Below are positions 15,727 through 24,525 of a stretch of DNA of 64,000 bases, one piece after another. The DNA lies in contig JAFEAM010000014.1 in the NCBI GenBank assembly GCA_018266395.1, positions 1,504-65,503 on the forward strand, given 5' to 3'. The stretch is from Bacteroidota bacterium (GTDB taxonomy: Bacteria; Bacteroidota; Bacteroidia; Cytophagales; Cyclobacteriaceae). The notes under the pieces are model-generated. The model was not told where the DNA came from and ran no database searches. It saw nothing but the letters and a program-made list of their open reading frames with translations. A program made the translations under genes and the position numbers. Numbering within the stretch: the first letter of the stretch is position 1; every line of letters starts with the position of its first letter.

Positions 15727-17496
15727 TTATTTGAGGGCGCTTCTGAATGCCTCGGAGGTAGCATACTTGCTGAACTCGAGATCAGTCAGGGCCTTTTCCT
15801 TCAGGCTGGGGTCAATCTTCACAGCGCTAACCAGGCTGCTGACAACCTTATCAGCGTTACCCGAGCGGGCGGCTGCCACGGCTGCACCGTAGTAGGCTAC
15901 TGCCATGTTGCTGTTCTTGCTGGTTGCTTCGCCGAAGGAGTTGGATGCATTTGCATAGTCCTTGGAGAGCAACTGAGCCAGACCTTTGTTGAAGAGGTTA
16001 ACATCAGTGGTAAGAGCAGCGGACTCAGAGCGAACTGCCGCATCATACTTGGCCATAGAGATTTCTGCAGATCCTTTCACGCCGTTCACGCCTCTGGCCA
16101 CGTCATTGGTTGCGCCATTGAGGGCTTTGTTTGCATGGCTGGCTGCCTTGTAAGGATTGCCTTTCATCAGTTCTACAGTCGCCATGTTGGCATGAACTTC
16201 AGAAGCATCCTTGATTTTGGCTGCGATGTCGAATTGAGCAGCTGCTTTGTCAGCCAGTTCTGCAGCGCGTGAAGGATTGTCAATAGCCTGCTGGAGGTAA
16301 GCTGCACCAAGGTTGTTGTGTGCATTCCAGTAGGTGCCCTTCTTCGTAGCGGCAGTGTAGATGGCAATCTTCTCATCCAGGGAAGGAGTGAGGGTTGCAG
16401 CATACATGAGTTCTTCAATGCTGAGTGCATCGGCAGGACCACCTTGTGTCATTTGTTTTGCGAGAACAGAAATCTCAGCATCGGTCTTCTTGGCCTTCAG
16501 CGTGAGGATTTCGGTCTTGGCAGTACGCAAGGCAGGATACAGATCCTTGAATACTTTCTTGTAGGTAGGCAGTTTTTCCAGTTGCTTCTGCTGATCTACG
16601 AAGTTGCCGCCATTGTTGATGATATTCAGGTATGCTGATTTCTCGTCTGAGGAAATTCCATCGTAGGAAGCGAGGGAGTTCTTCAGGCCATTCCAGTCGT
16701 CAACGATGGGCTTCAGGATGAACTTGATTTCGTCGGCCATTCCTTTGTAGTCATACTTCTTCATCTGGGCACGGTAGTACTTCTCGATTGCGGAAGCACG
16801 CTCTTCAGACAGCTTGCTGTTGATGCGCTCGCGTCCTTCAGGAGAGTGGGTACCGGTGATGGTTACCGTGCGGGTGATATTCTTGGCAGCGATGAAGGCA
16901 TCGAGTTGCTTTCCTTTGTCGCTGTTGGTTTCAGACCGGCGGAGCACAGACTTGCCCTGTTCGAAGATGAAATCAGGGATGATGACCGGTATGATTTCTT
17001 CCTTGTTATTGTAACCGTGATCTGCGAAAGCAGCGAAGTACGACTTCTGAACCAGTTTGCTGGTTGTGATCACGCCGGGAGCCAGATCCATCCGGGGAGT
17101 CTTCTTGTTGCTGGTGCCCTTTGAAGCTACACCCTCTACTTGTAGCATACCGGTGCGATAGGCAGGATCATAAGGGAAGGAGAAGCTCTTGGTTACTTTG
17201 GGTTGTTCAGTAGCGCTGTTCGGGTAGTCATCACCTTTAAAGGGAACTGCAGGAAGCGCCATTTCCTTGTCGCCATATTTGTAGAAGCTGTTCAGTGTAT
17301 AAGTGGTTCCTTTCTTCAGCATCTTGACAGGAAGAATGGCGGACATGTCGTATGCAACGGTGTCCTTATGTACCTCCAAAGGATTGGGGGTCACAGTCAG
17401 GTTTTGCTGCTTCGCCAGCTTGATCATTTGCGGGAGTGTACATCCGGCAAGGCCCAGCATGCTGACGATGACTATGGAGTAGACTACTTTTCTCAT
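15727..17496 (-). CDS. Lipoprotein with OmpA-like and TPR-like regions
   Basis: 589 residues from the ATG at 17496. A lipoprotein signal with lipobox LAGC puts the acylated Cys at residue 19; the longer frame from 17559 adds 21 residues before it and is rejected. Residues about 175-241 resemble an OmpA-like peptidoglycan-binding region (FIFEQGKSVLRRSE, then TITGTHSPEGRERINSKLSEERA), and residues 340-569 are helical repeats of TPR style (NAHNNLGAAYLQQAIDNPSRA; SKDYANASNSFGEATSKNSN). Probably an outer-membrane lipoprotein that holds cell wall and membrane together or assists secretion. Its own -7 element lies upstream and a strong terminator follows, so it is a single-gene unit. Confidence 0.8.
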   Translation of the reverse strand: MRKVVYSIVIVSMLGLAGCTLPQMIKLAKQQNLTVTPNPLEVHKDTVAYDMSAILPVKMLKKGTTYTLNSFYKYGDKEMALPAVPFKGDDYPNSATEQPKVTKSFSFPYDPAYRTGMLQVEGVASKGTSNKKTPRMDLAPGVITTSKLVQKSYFAAFADHGYNNKEEIIPVIIPDFIFEQGKSVLRRSETNSDKGKQLDAFIAAKNITRTVTITGTHSPEGRERINSKLSEERASAIEKYYRAQMKKYDYKGMADEIKFILKPIVDDWNGLKNSLASYDGISSDEKSAYLNIINNGGNFVDQQKQLEKLPTYKKVFKDLYPALRTAKTEILTLKAKKTDAEISVLAKQMTQGGPADALSIEELMYAATLTPSLDEKIAIYTAATKKGTYWNAHNNLGAAYLQQAIDNPSRAAELADKAAAQFDIAAKIKDASEVHANMATVELMKGNPYKAASHANKALNGATNDVARGVNGVKGSAEISMAKYDAAVRSESAALTTDVNLFNKGLAQLLSKDYANASNSFGEATSKNSNMAVAYYGAAVAAARSGNADKVVSSLVSAVKIDPSLKEKALTDLEFSKYATSEAFRSALK

Positions 17497-17556
17497 GGAT
17501 GGTTTTTTATGGTTAACAAAACGAACGGCAAAGCTACGTCTATGGCCGTTTTTATG

Positions 17557-17564
17557 CAAAAATA
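17557..17564 (-). promoter_or_regulatory. -7 element of the OmpA/TPR lipoprotein gene
   Basis: TATTTTTG on the minus strand (TAnnTTTG), 60 bp before the ATG at 17496. No clear -33 box. Confidence 0.45.
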
Positions 17565-17611
17565 GTCAAAAAAATAAAGAAATGGCCCGAACAAAGGCCT
17601 TATAAAGGCGT

Positions 17612-17619
17612 TATATTTG
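17612..17619 (+). promoter_or_regulatory. -7 element of the PspC gene
   Basis: TATATTTG on the plus strand (TAnnTTTG), 60 bp before the ATG at 17680; divergent from the minus-strand element at 17557-17564. No clear -33 box. Confidence 0.45.
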
Positions 17620-17679
17620 CAGGCGGTTTTATCGTTCGATAAGCTGTCATTAACACAGGTAAACTGAAGATTTTTTAGC

Positions 17680-17913
17680 GTGGAAGCTCAAATGAAACGA
17701 TTGCAGCATTTTTTCCAGGAGCATGCTTTTGGAGTTTGTGCGGCTTTGGGCGACAAGCTTGGCATCGCCTCCTCCAGTATCCGCCTCTTTTTCATCTATG
17801 CCTCTTTCCTCACGCTAGGTTCCCCGGTGATTCTTTACCTGGCACTGGCCTTCGTTATGAACATCCGCAAGCACCTGAGAAGAAGCAACCACCATTCTGT
17901 GCTTGATTTCTGA
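17680..17913 (+). CDS. PspC-domain membrane protein
   Basis: 77 residues. The PspC pattern is visible: GVCAALGDKLGIASSSIRLFFIYASFL, followed by one or two membrane spans (FFIYASFLTLGSPVILYLALAFVM) and a basic tail. Related proteins act in envelope stress sensing as partners of PspA, but here no psp gene is adjacent, and many Bacteroidota carry such orphan PspC proteins. It converges with the glycosyltransferase gene 17 bp downstream. Confidence 0.8.
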   Translation: MEAQMKRLQHFFQEHAFGVCAALGDKLGIASSSIRLFFIYASFLTLGSPVILYLALAFVMNIRKHLRRSNHHSVLDF

Positions 17914-17929
17914 GCAGGCATACAGAAGT

Positions 17930-18940
17930 CTAATTCAATTCTGAATATTTCCTTTTTCCCAGTACAAAGTATTGCCATACGATCGATCCGGAATAAAATG
18001 TTTCAGGTCGGTGATAACCTAACCTTCCTTCAGCTTTCCTCTTGATCCGTTCCCTTTTCCAGTTCAGAAAAAAGTCGCGGTGGGCCCTGAATACGGCGAG
18101 GCCGTCTTTAAGCTGACCGGTAAGGGAGAATTTAAACGCAGCAATCCAGTCCAGCAGAATCCTTACGGGCAACCGGGTCCACACCTGGAAGGTGGGGAGG
18201 TTCTTGTACAGAAGACTGAGCCCATTTCTGAAGTTCAGATAGGTCTTGCGGGGATTGGCAGCACTGAGGGTTCCTCCACCCACATGGTAAACCGTGCTGG
18301 CTCCCTGATAATAGACTTCATGACCATTGCGCTGCATGCGCCAACACAGATCAATTTCCTCCATGTGCGCGAAGAACTCCTCGTCCAGTCCGCCTATGGC
18401 ATGGAATACTTCCGACCGCACCATGATACAGGCCCCGGAGGCCCAAAAGACCCTTGCCAGGTCATTGTATTGTCCCTGATCCTCCTCCAGCGAATGGAAG
18501 AGACGACCACGACAAAAGGGGTAACCAAGCGAGTCGATCATTCCTCCTGCAGCCCCCGCATATTCGAAATGGGTTTTGTTCTTCCACGCCAGAATCTTGG
18601 GCTGCACGGCACCCGCCTTTGGATTGCCTTTCATGGTGTTGACAAGAGGAGTTATCCAACCCGGAGTGACTTCAACATCTGAATTGAGCAGAAGGTAATA
18701 GGTTGCCCCGATCTGCTTCAGGGCAAGGTTGTACCCACCGCAAAAGCCCAGGTTCTTTTCGATGCGAATCAGTTGAACGGATGGAAAGTCAATAGCCATC
18801 ATGCTGGCCGATCCATCTGTGGAGCCGTTGTCGACCACTACAATATGAGCCTCCGTGCTGTTACGGATTACGGAAGGCAGGAATTTCCTCAGGAGGTCAA
18901 TGCCATTGAAGTTCAGAATGACAACGGCGACTTCGGTCAT
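17930..18940 (-). CDS. Family 2 glycosyltransferase
   Basis: 336 residues. GT-A fold: VAVVILNFNGIDLLRKFLPSV at the N-terminus, VVVDNGSTDGSA, NLGFCGGYNLAL, the DxD-type motif LLLNSDVEV, and GLDEEFFAHMEEIDLCWRMQ with the catalytic Asp region, a rhamnosyltransferase-like profile. It probably adds a sugar from a nucleotide sugar to a surface polysaccharide or lipid. No membrane span at the C-terminus. Its ATG overlaps the ybaB stop by 4 bp, so it is the last gene of the hisS operon. Acceptor unknown. Confidence 0.85.
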   Translation of the reverse strand: MTEVAVVILNFNGIDLLRKFLPSVIRNSTEAHIVVVDNGSTDGSASMMAIDFPSVQLIRIEKNLGFCGGYNLALKQIGATYYLLLNSDVEVTPGWITPLVNTMKGNPKAGAVQPKILAWKNKTHFEYAGAAGGMIDSLGYPFCRGRLFHSLEEDQGQYNDLARVFWASGACIMVRSEVFHAIGGLDEEFFAHMEEIDLCWRMQRNGHEVYYQGASTVYHVGGGTLSAANPRKTYLNFRNGLSLLYKNLPTFQVWTRLPVRILLDWIAAFKFSLTGQLKDGLAVFRAHRDFFLNWKRERIKRKAEGRLGYHRPETFYSGSIVWQYFVLGKRKYSELN

Positions 18941-19272
18941 CCCATGAGGTTGCTAAGGTCCATACCCGGAATGTTCGGAAGCATTCCTTCCGTGCCTTTT
19001 CTTATTTCCTCCCGGGCCCTGACCTCAGCTTCTTCCATAGCTTTATTGACAGCCGCCACTGCGAGGTCCTGTACAAGCACCTTATCATTGACATTGAGAA
19101 TGCTGGGATCAATCTCCAGCGCCAGCAGTTTCTTCTTGCCATTGACCGTGGCGCGGACCATTCCTGCGCCGGCTTCGCCGCTGACTTTTACATTCTCCAG
19201 TTGATCCTGCACCTCTTTAAGACGGGCCTGCATTTCTTTGACTTTGCCCATCATTTTCATCATGTCAAGCAT
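18937..19272 (-). CDS. ybaB: YbaB/EbfC family nucleoid-associated protein
   Basis: 111 residues. MLDMMKMMGKVKEMQARLKEVQ is the coiled-coil start; VSGEAGAGMVRATVNGKKKLLALEID is the conserved core and ILNVNDKVLVQDLAVAAVNKAMEEA completes the fold. YbaB proteins bind DNA as dimers and affect nucleoid structure; in many bacteria the gene is next to dnaX or recR, which is not the case here. The stop overlaps the glycosyltransferase start by 4 bp. Start is the natural ATG; 51 bp separate it from the upstream T9SS protein. Confidence 0.9.
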   Translation of the reverse strand: MLDMMKMMGKVKEMQARLKEVQDQLENVKVSGEAGAGMVRATVNGKKKLLALEIDPSILNVNDKVLVQDLAVAAVNKAMEEAEVRAREEIRKGTEGMLPNIPGMDLSNLMG

Positions 19273-19323
19273 ATCCGGCGATTTGATCCGTCAAAGGTAA
19301 CAACTCCGCCCGTATGGGTGCGG

Positions 19324-21228
19324 CTATTTCCGGATAAGGGCTACCATACCCTCCTTCGAATAGGTCCTGCCGGCAAGGTCGGTAATCTCAACTTTCCAGA
19401 CATAGCTGGAGGCAGGTGCAGGTCTGCCGCTGGTTGTGCCGTCCCACATTTCATTTTTCTCCGTGGTAAAGATCAGTGAGCCCCACCGGTCAAAGATTTT
19501 AAGATTCATCCTGGCGATGAACTGGCCGGCTACCGTGAAGCCATCGTTCAGGTTGTCTCCGTTTGGCGTGAATGCAGTAGGGTAGTAGAGGTTGGCATTC
19601 TTGATGAACTCGATGAGATTGGATAACGCCGCCGGTGCATTGGGTGTAACTGGAATGGGCTTGATGGTATAGCGAACCAGTTGGTTCTGTGGATCGGGCT
19701 GGTCGTCAATCAAAGTTGTATCTGTTACGGTGAAGCTTTTAATCAGTGAGCCGGACAAACTGTATTTCTGTACCAGGTAATTCTTCACGCCGCTCTGCCA
19801 TCCTTTGTATGCACTCCATTTAAGCGTAATCACATTGCTGGGCTCCAGCGTTCCCTCCAGTCTTGTCGGACAAGTGACGGTGCCAGGTGGACTGAAGTTA
19901 TCGCACTTATCCTGGTAGTTGATCTGATAGCAATATTTGCCGCCTTCATTGTACTGATCGTCGGTGAACGTGGTGCCGGTTGTGCTTTGATAGAAGCCAA
20001 GGTTGCCGCCATTGGATGACCGCAGCACCTGCGTGTTGACAGGAGTGAATTTGGGATCCTGAACCCAGTTCAGCTGAACAGATCCGGGAGATACAACAGC
20101 GCCCACGTCAGAAATGGCCGTCGGTATTTTATTTGAAAAGGATGTGACACACTTCTCAAGCGATGTGCTTTTTGATCCGTTGTTGTAATTGGTGATGACC
20201 TGGTAGCAGTATTTGAGTTTGCATGTGATGTCCGTATCGTTCAAAGTCGTACTTGGCGTGGTCAGGTAGTTGTTTTGATTCCGAAGGATACTGAAGCTGA
20301 TCACCGTGCCCAGGGCGCTAGTCTGCGACACCACCTGGTTGACATCGCTTTGTGCGGTAACCGTCAGTTTGTTAGTACAGATGGTGTTGGAGTAGGTACT
20401 ATTGTTGTTACATGGATCAAAAGCGCCGAGGCGGAAGCAATAGTAATTGTCATCCAGCTTAAGATTGGCAATGTTAAGCGTATTCACCCCATACAGGGTT
20501 TGATAGAGTTGAAAGCTGGAGGAACTGTTGGTTGCTATCTCCAGACGGTACAAGACGTTCGCGGAGATTGTGAAGTCAAGCTTCACGTTGGCGGCGTCAA
20601 CAGAAGTCAGCGTGTTGATTTTTGGAATAGGGAGAGAGGCCATTGTAGTAAACGGCTGGGTCTTCGGGGTGCAGTTGTCAGCCGAGCCAAGCCTTCTTCC
20701 CCGCACGGAGGTCGTATAGGTACCTGCCGGCGTGTAGGAGTGGGAGGGTGTGAGGATGTTGTTGGAAAAGGGAAGTATGTATTCCGGAGTGCCATCGTTG
20801 TTGAAATCAATTACATACTGATCGTATGCATTGTCTGTCACTTTGATGGTGGCCATGGCGCCGGCGCAGGCATAGATCTCGAAATTGGGCGGTGTGTTCT
20901 GGTCCACCGTGATGGTGATGTCATCGGCGCCGATACTTTGGTACAGCACTGTCAGTTTATACGTGCCAGGCTTTGTGTATGTGTAGGTAAAGACGTTTTG
21001 CTGTTGGTTGTTGTTGCCTTCATAGTCCATCACACAGGGTTTGCCGGGAGTACAATCTCCTGCGAGGAGATTCGTAAGGTTGATGGTCAGGGGGGCACAT
21101 CCCTTTTTCTGATCCACCTGAAATCTCCCGAGCCGGCTCACATAAGGCTGGGCAGCAGCAATGGAGGTCAGTGCCATGGCGGCGAGCCAGAGGCAACAGG
21201 ATTTCAGATATGTGGGCCTTTCTGCCAA
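19324..21228 (-). CDS. Secreted PKD-type protein with T9SS gliding-motility C-terminal domain
   Basis: 634 residues. The first 26 form a Sec signal peptide ending in AAAQP. Residues about 35-110 look like a PKD domain (GCAPLTINLTNLLAG; YTYTKPGTYKLTVLY), a second PKD-like module follows (YTPAGTYTTSVRG), then fibronectin-III-like parts with WVQDPKFTPVNTQVLRS and KWSAYKGW. The last 85 residues are the T9SS sorting domain of the gliding-motility (CHU) type: YYPTAFTPNGDNLNDGF, RWGSLIFTTEKNEMWDGT, and SYVWKVEITDLAGRTYSKEG, with Lys at the end. It is exported by the T9SS and either attached to the surface or released. It starts 6 bp after hutH, unusual for a secreted protein. Confidence 0.88.
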   Translation of the reverse strand: MAERPTYLKSCCLWLAAMALTSIAAAQPYVSRLGRFQVDQKKGCAPLTINLTNLLAGDCTPGKPCVMDYEGNNNQQQNVFTYTYTKPGTYKLTVLYQSIGADDITITVDQNTPPNFEIYACAGAMATIKVTDNAYDQYVIDFNNDGTPEYILPFSNNILTPSHSYTPAGTYTTSVRGRRLGSADNCTPKTQPFTTMASLPIPKINTLTSVDAANVKLDFTISANVLYRLEIATNSSSSFQLYQTLYGVNTLNIANLKLDDNYYCFRLGAFDPCNNNSTYSNTICTNKLTVTAQSDVNQVVSQTSALGTVISFSILRNQNNYLTTPSTTLNDTDITCKLKYCYQVITNYNNGSKSTSLEKCVTSFSNKIPTAISDVGAVVSPGSVQLNWVQDPKFTPVNTQVLRSSNGGNLGFYQSTTGTTFTDDQYNEGGKYCYQINYQDKCDNFSPPGTVTCPTRLEGTLEPSNVITLKWSAYKGWQSGVKNYLVQKYSLSGSLIKSFTVTDTTLIDDQPDPQNQLVRYTIKPIPVTPNAPAALSNLIEFIKNANLYYPTAFTPNGDNLNDGFTVAGQFIARMNLKIFDRWGSLIFTTEKNEMWDGTTSGRPAPASSYVWKVEITDLAGRTYSKEGMVALIRK

Positions 21229-21234
21229 ATACCG

Positions 21235-22737
21235 TCAATTTAGGTGAACCTCTTCATTCGTGTTTTTCAAAAAGCTTTCTGCACGGATGATATCTAAATG
21301 AAGAAGTCGGTCTGTTTCAATAAACGGAACAGTCTGCCTGAAAGTATGTACGAAATTCTCCAACCTGGGTGAAGTTCTGGCCGGTCGTCTGAAGTGCAAG
21401 GCTTGCGCCGCTGTGAGTAATTCGATGGCGAGGATGGAGTACACATTATGAAGCACCCTCCACGTTTTAAGCGCGGCATTGGCACCCATACTCACATGGT
21501 CCTCCTGGCCGTTGGATGAGACAATGGAATCCACGGAGGCCGGGCTGCAAAGCTGCTTGTTTTGGCTCACCAGGGATGCGGCGGTGTATTGCGGAATCAT
21601 CAATCCGGAATTGATACCGGGATTGGCGACGAGGTAATTGGGGAGGTCGCGGGCCCCGCTGATTAGCTGGTAAGTCCTTCTTTCCGAAATGCTCCCAATT
21701 TCTGCCATGGCGATGGCAAGAAAGTCCAACGAAAGTGCCAAAGGCTGTCCGTGAAAATTACCTGCGGTGATGATCCGGTTTTCGTCAGGAAAGATCAACG
21801 GGTTGTCGGTCACCCCGTTGACCTCAGCCAAAATGATTTCGGTTACATAGTCAATGGCGTCAAGGCTCGCGCCATGCACCTGTGGGATGCAACGGAAGGA
21901 ATAAGGATCCTGAACGTGCTTCTTGGGATGTGTGATCAGCTCGCTGCCGTCCAGCAATTTGCGGATCATGGCGGCTACAATTTTTTGTCCTTTCTGCGGG
22001 CGGAGCAGGTGGACTTTTTCCTCGAATGGTTCAGGGCGCCCGTCAAATGCTTCAAGTGACAATGCACCGATGGTATTGGCCAGCATCATGAGTCTCCTGG
22101 CGTGTACTACTGACCAGACGCCATAAGCACTCATGAATTGCGTACCATTTAACAATGCCAGTCCTTCCTTCGCCTTGAAGTGAAGCGGAGACCATTGAAG
22201 TCTATTGAAGATTTCTCTTGCTGTGATGGTTTGGCCATCAGCAGTCACCTCACCGAGACCAATCAGCGGAAGGGAAAGGTGTGCGAGAGGCGCAAGATCA
22301 CCCGAAGCGCCAAGGCTTCCCATCTCGTACACTTTGGGATAGATATTATGATTGAACAAGTCGGTCAGTCTTTGAACGGTGGCGAGCTGCACGCCTGAGA
22401 AACCATAGGACAGGGACTGAACTTTGAGGAACAACATCAGCCTCACGATCTCGTCCGGCACTTCAGGGCCTGTTCCGCAGGCATGCGATTTGACCAGGTT
22501 GTCCTGAAGGGTCTCCAGGTCGACCCGGGAGATATTCCGGTTGTAGAGTGACCCAAACCCCGTGTTGATGCCGTACAGTGGTTCGGTGGTATCGTTCAGT
22601 TTCTTGTCCAGGTATTCCCTGCACTTGTTGATTCTGTTTTGGGATTCCTCCGAAATCGACAACCTGACCTCCTCGCGCACAAATTGCTCAAGATCTTTCA
22701 GTGTTAACGGGCGTGGAGATATGGAATGGTGGATCAT
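21235..22737 (-). CDS. hutH: Histidine ammonia-lyase
   Basis: 500 residues. Removes ammonia from histidine to give urocanate. The MIO cofactor triad Ala144-Ser145-Gly146 is in MGSLGASGDLAPLAHL; Tyr55 in LYGINTGFGSL and the YTAASLVSQNKQL and SANGQEDHVSMG-like blocks (SSNGQEDHVSMGANAA) are conserved. Phenylalanine/tyrosine lyases of the same family differ around residue 83, where His-Ala is seen here (SHACGTG), in line with histidine or tyrosine. The other hut genes are not next to it; instead it follows hisS by 12 bp. Confidence 0.88.
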   Translation of the reverse strand: MIHHSISPRPLTLKDLEQFVREEVRLSISEESQNRINKCREYLDKKLNDTTEPLYGINTGFGSLYNRNISRVDLETLQDNLVKSHACGTGPEVPDEIVRLMLFLKVQSLSYGFSGVQLATVQRLTDLFNHNIYPKVYEMGSLGASGDLAPLAHLSLPLIGLGEVTADGQTITAREIFNRLQWSPLHFKAKEGLALLNGTQFMSAYGVWSVVHARRLMMLANTIGALSLEAFDGRPEPFEEKVHLLRPQKGQKIVAAMIRKLLDGSELITHPKKHVQDPYSFRCIPQVHGASLDAIDYVTEIILAEVNGVTDNPLIFPDENRIITAGNFHGQPLALSLDFLAIAMAEIGSISERRTYQLISGARDLPNYLVANPGINSGLMIPQYTAASLVSQNKQLCSPASVDSIVSSNGQEDHVSMGANAALKTWRVLHNVYSILAIELLTAAQALHFRRPARTSPRLENFVHTFRQTVPFIETDRLLHLDIIRAESFLKNTNEEVHLN

Positions 22738-22749
22738 CGCTCGGTTGAG

Positions 22750-24129
22750 TTAATTCTGATCGCTGATTCTCCGGATCAGCTCATCCAATTTCATTTTTTC
22801 CTGTGTGCCGGTCTTCATCTCTTTGACAGTCAGTTGGCCGCTCCTCATTTCATCTTCACCGATGACCACCACGAATCGTGTCTTCTTCTTGTCGGCGTAT
22901 TCCAGTTGCTTCTTCAGCTTGGCCTGGTCCGGATACACCTCAGCGGAGATGCCGTGATTGCGAAGGGTGGCAGCCACCCGCATGGCGTAATGACTGCTGG
23001 CTTCATCGAGGTGGCAGGTCAGCACATCTGAGGTGGCCTGTGTTTTTTCGGGGAAAAGATTCAACGCATCCATTACATCATAGATCCGGTCAACACCGAA
23101 TGAGATGCCCACACCTGAACTCTTTTCACGGGCATCGAAAATAGCGGTGAGATTATCATACCGACCTCCACCGCTCACGCTCCCGATGGCTACGCCGTGT
23201 ACCTTGACCTCAAAGATGCAGCCTGTGTAATAAGTCAGGCCTCGCGCGAGGGAAATATCAAATTCAACATGCTCTTCGTTGTCCCCATAGGAATGCAACA
23301 GTTGAAGCACTGCCCGCACATCCTTCACGCCAGGTGAATCCGCAAAGCTTTTGTTCAGCATGTCGAGCTTCTCCTGGTTGCTGCCCTTGAATGCCAGTGT
23401 TTGAAATAGCAGATCAATGGCTTTGGTATCAAATCCGCGTTCGGTCAGTTCGGCTCGCACGGCCACTTCTCCGATTTTGTCCAGCTTGTCGATGGCTACA
23501 AAAAGGGACCCCTCTTTGCCTGAAGCATGCATGGCTGAGGCAAGCCCTGCGAGGATGCCGCGATGATTGAGTTTGACAGAATAATCTGTTATGCCCAGTC
23601 TTCTGAAAATGGCTTTGATCATCAGGATGATCTCGGCTTCGCACGTAAGAGAATCAGTACCGATCACGTCAGCATCACACTGGTAGAACTCCCGATAGCG
23701 TCCCTTCTGCGGCCGGTCTGCCCGCCACACCGGCTGGATCTGATATCGTTTAAACGGAAAAGTGATTTCGTGACGGTTCATCACCACATAGCGTGCAAAA
23801 GGTACCGTCAGATCATATCGCAAGCCCTTCTCCGCCACTTGTGGTGCCAGATTTTTCGAATCAATGGACGCCAGGCTTATGCGCTCAATATCCTTTAGGA
23901 AATCTCCTGAGTTGAGGACTTTAAAGAGCAACTGATCGCCTTCCTCGCCATATTTCCCGGTCAGGGTGGAGAGATTCTCCATGGCCGGAGTCTCAATGGG
24001 TTGGAACCCGTACAACTGAAAGACTGACCGGATGGTTTGAAAGATATATTCCCGGCGGGCCATTTGCAGCGGACCAAAGTCGCGGGTGCCTTTGGGAAGG
24101 GTAGGTTTCTCCATAGAAATGTCGGGCAA
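22750..24129 (-). CDS. hisS: Histidyl-tRNA synthetase
   Basis: 459 residues, class II aminoacyl-tRNA synthetase. PKGTRDFGPLQMARREYIF is the N-terminal signature; FQPIETPAMENLSTLTGKYGEE and RYDLTVPFARYVVMN follow, motif 2 is RRYQIQPVWRADRPQKGRYREFYQCDADVIG (start KRYQIQPVWRADRP), and SVSGGGRYDNLTAIF plus GVGISFGVDRIYDV carry motif 3. The C-terminal anticodon-binding domain is present. The N-terminal MPDIS extension may be dispensable: Met6 at 24114 is an alternative start. First gene of a probable five-gene operon. Confidence 0.94.
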   Translation of the reverse strand: MPDISMEKPTLPKGTRDFGPLQMARREYIFQTIRSVFQLYGFQPIETPAMENLSTLTGKYGEEGDQLLFKVLNSGDFLKDIERISLASIDSKNLAPQVAEKGLRYDLTVPFARYVVMNRHEITFPFKRYQIQPVWRADRPQKGRYREFYQCDADVIGTDSLTCEAEIILMIKAIFRRLGITDYSVKLNHRGILAGLASAMHASGKEGSLFVAIDKLDKIGEVAVRAELTERGFDTKAIDLLFQTLAFKGSNQEKLDMLNKSFADSPGVKDVRAVLQLLHSYGDNEEHVEFDISLARGLTYYTGCIFEVKVHGVAIGSVSGGGRYDNLTAIFDAREKSSGVGISFGVDRIYDVMDALNLFPEKTQATSDVLTCHLDEASSHYAMRVAATLRNHGISAEVYPDQAKLKKQLEYADKKKTRFVVVIGEDEMRSGQLTVKEMKTGTQEKMKLDELIRRISDQN

Positions 24130-24226
24130 TTTACTCAGGAAGAGAGAGATTCATGGGTTGAGGGACCCTATTTCAGCTTCTTTTCGCCCCAAAAGGGGGT
24201 CAGGAAATCATAAATAGAAGGCAAGC

Positions 24227-24258
24227 CTTGTAATCCAGTGGTCAAGCGGCTACTTTTG
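24227..24258 (+). promoter_or_regulatory. Bacteroidota promoter of the small gene at 24279
   Basis: CTTG (24227-24230), 20-bp spacer, TACTTTTG (24251-24258). This is one of the cleanest -33/-7 pairs of the window. Transcription would start near 24264, about 15 nt before the ATG. Confidence 0.7.
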
Positions 24259-24278
24259 CAGCCTTTAAAAGCGAAACC

Positions 24279-24440
24279 ATGTCAGTCACCCGTCTTAAAA
24301 GAAAGAATCGCAGGGACAAAGCCGAAGCTGCTCGTCGCCGCCAATCCTTGAAGATCCAAAACTTCAAACCCGTCGCCAAAGGAGTAGATATTGAGAAGAT
24401 CAAGGAGGAATTCAAGGCCAAGAAGGCTGCTGCCAAATAG
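24279..24440 (+). CDS. Small basic protein (53 aa) typical of Bacteroidota
   Basis: 53 residues, beginning MSVTRLKRKNRRDKAEAARR and ending EEFKAKKAAAK. It is highly basic with no hydrophobic segment. Its own promoter upstream and an intrinsic terminator 26 bp downstream make it a monocistronic gene. I recall similar short proteins across Bacteroidota as conserved hypotheticals; RNA or ribosome binding is possible from composition but not shown. The alternative, a leader peptide, is unlikely because a terminator closes the unit right after it. Confidence 0.8.
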   Translation: MSVTRLKRKNRRDKAEAARRRQSLKIQNFKPVAKGVDIEKIKEEFKAKKAAAK

Positions 24441-24465
24441 CCTGATTCTCTTACTCTTCAAACGC

Positions 24466-24496
24466 ATTGCAGACCTTACCGTCTGCAATTTTTTTT
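24466..24496 (+). terminator. Intrinsic terminator of the 53-residue gene
   Basis: Perfect 9-bp stem ATTGCAGAC (24466-24474) with GTCTGCAAT (24481-24489), 6-nt loop, followed by eight T (24489-24496). Confidence 0.9.
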
Positions 24497-24525
24497 GCTA
24501 CACCTTTAGCGGTCTTGTCCGGCGG

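Noticed and set aside
20275-21243. 322-codon plus-strand frame
   Set aside because: Antisense to the T9SS-sorted protein; the sense frame has signal peptide and sorting domain.
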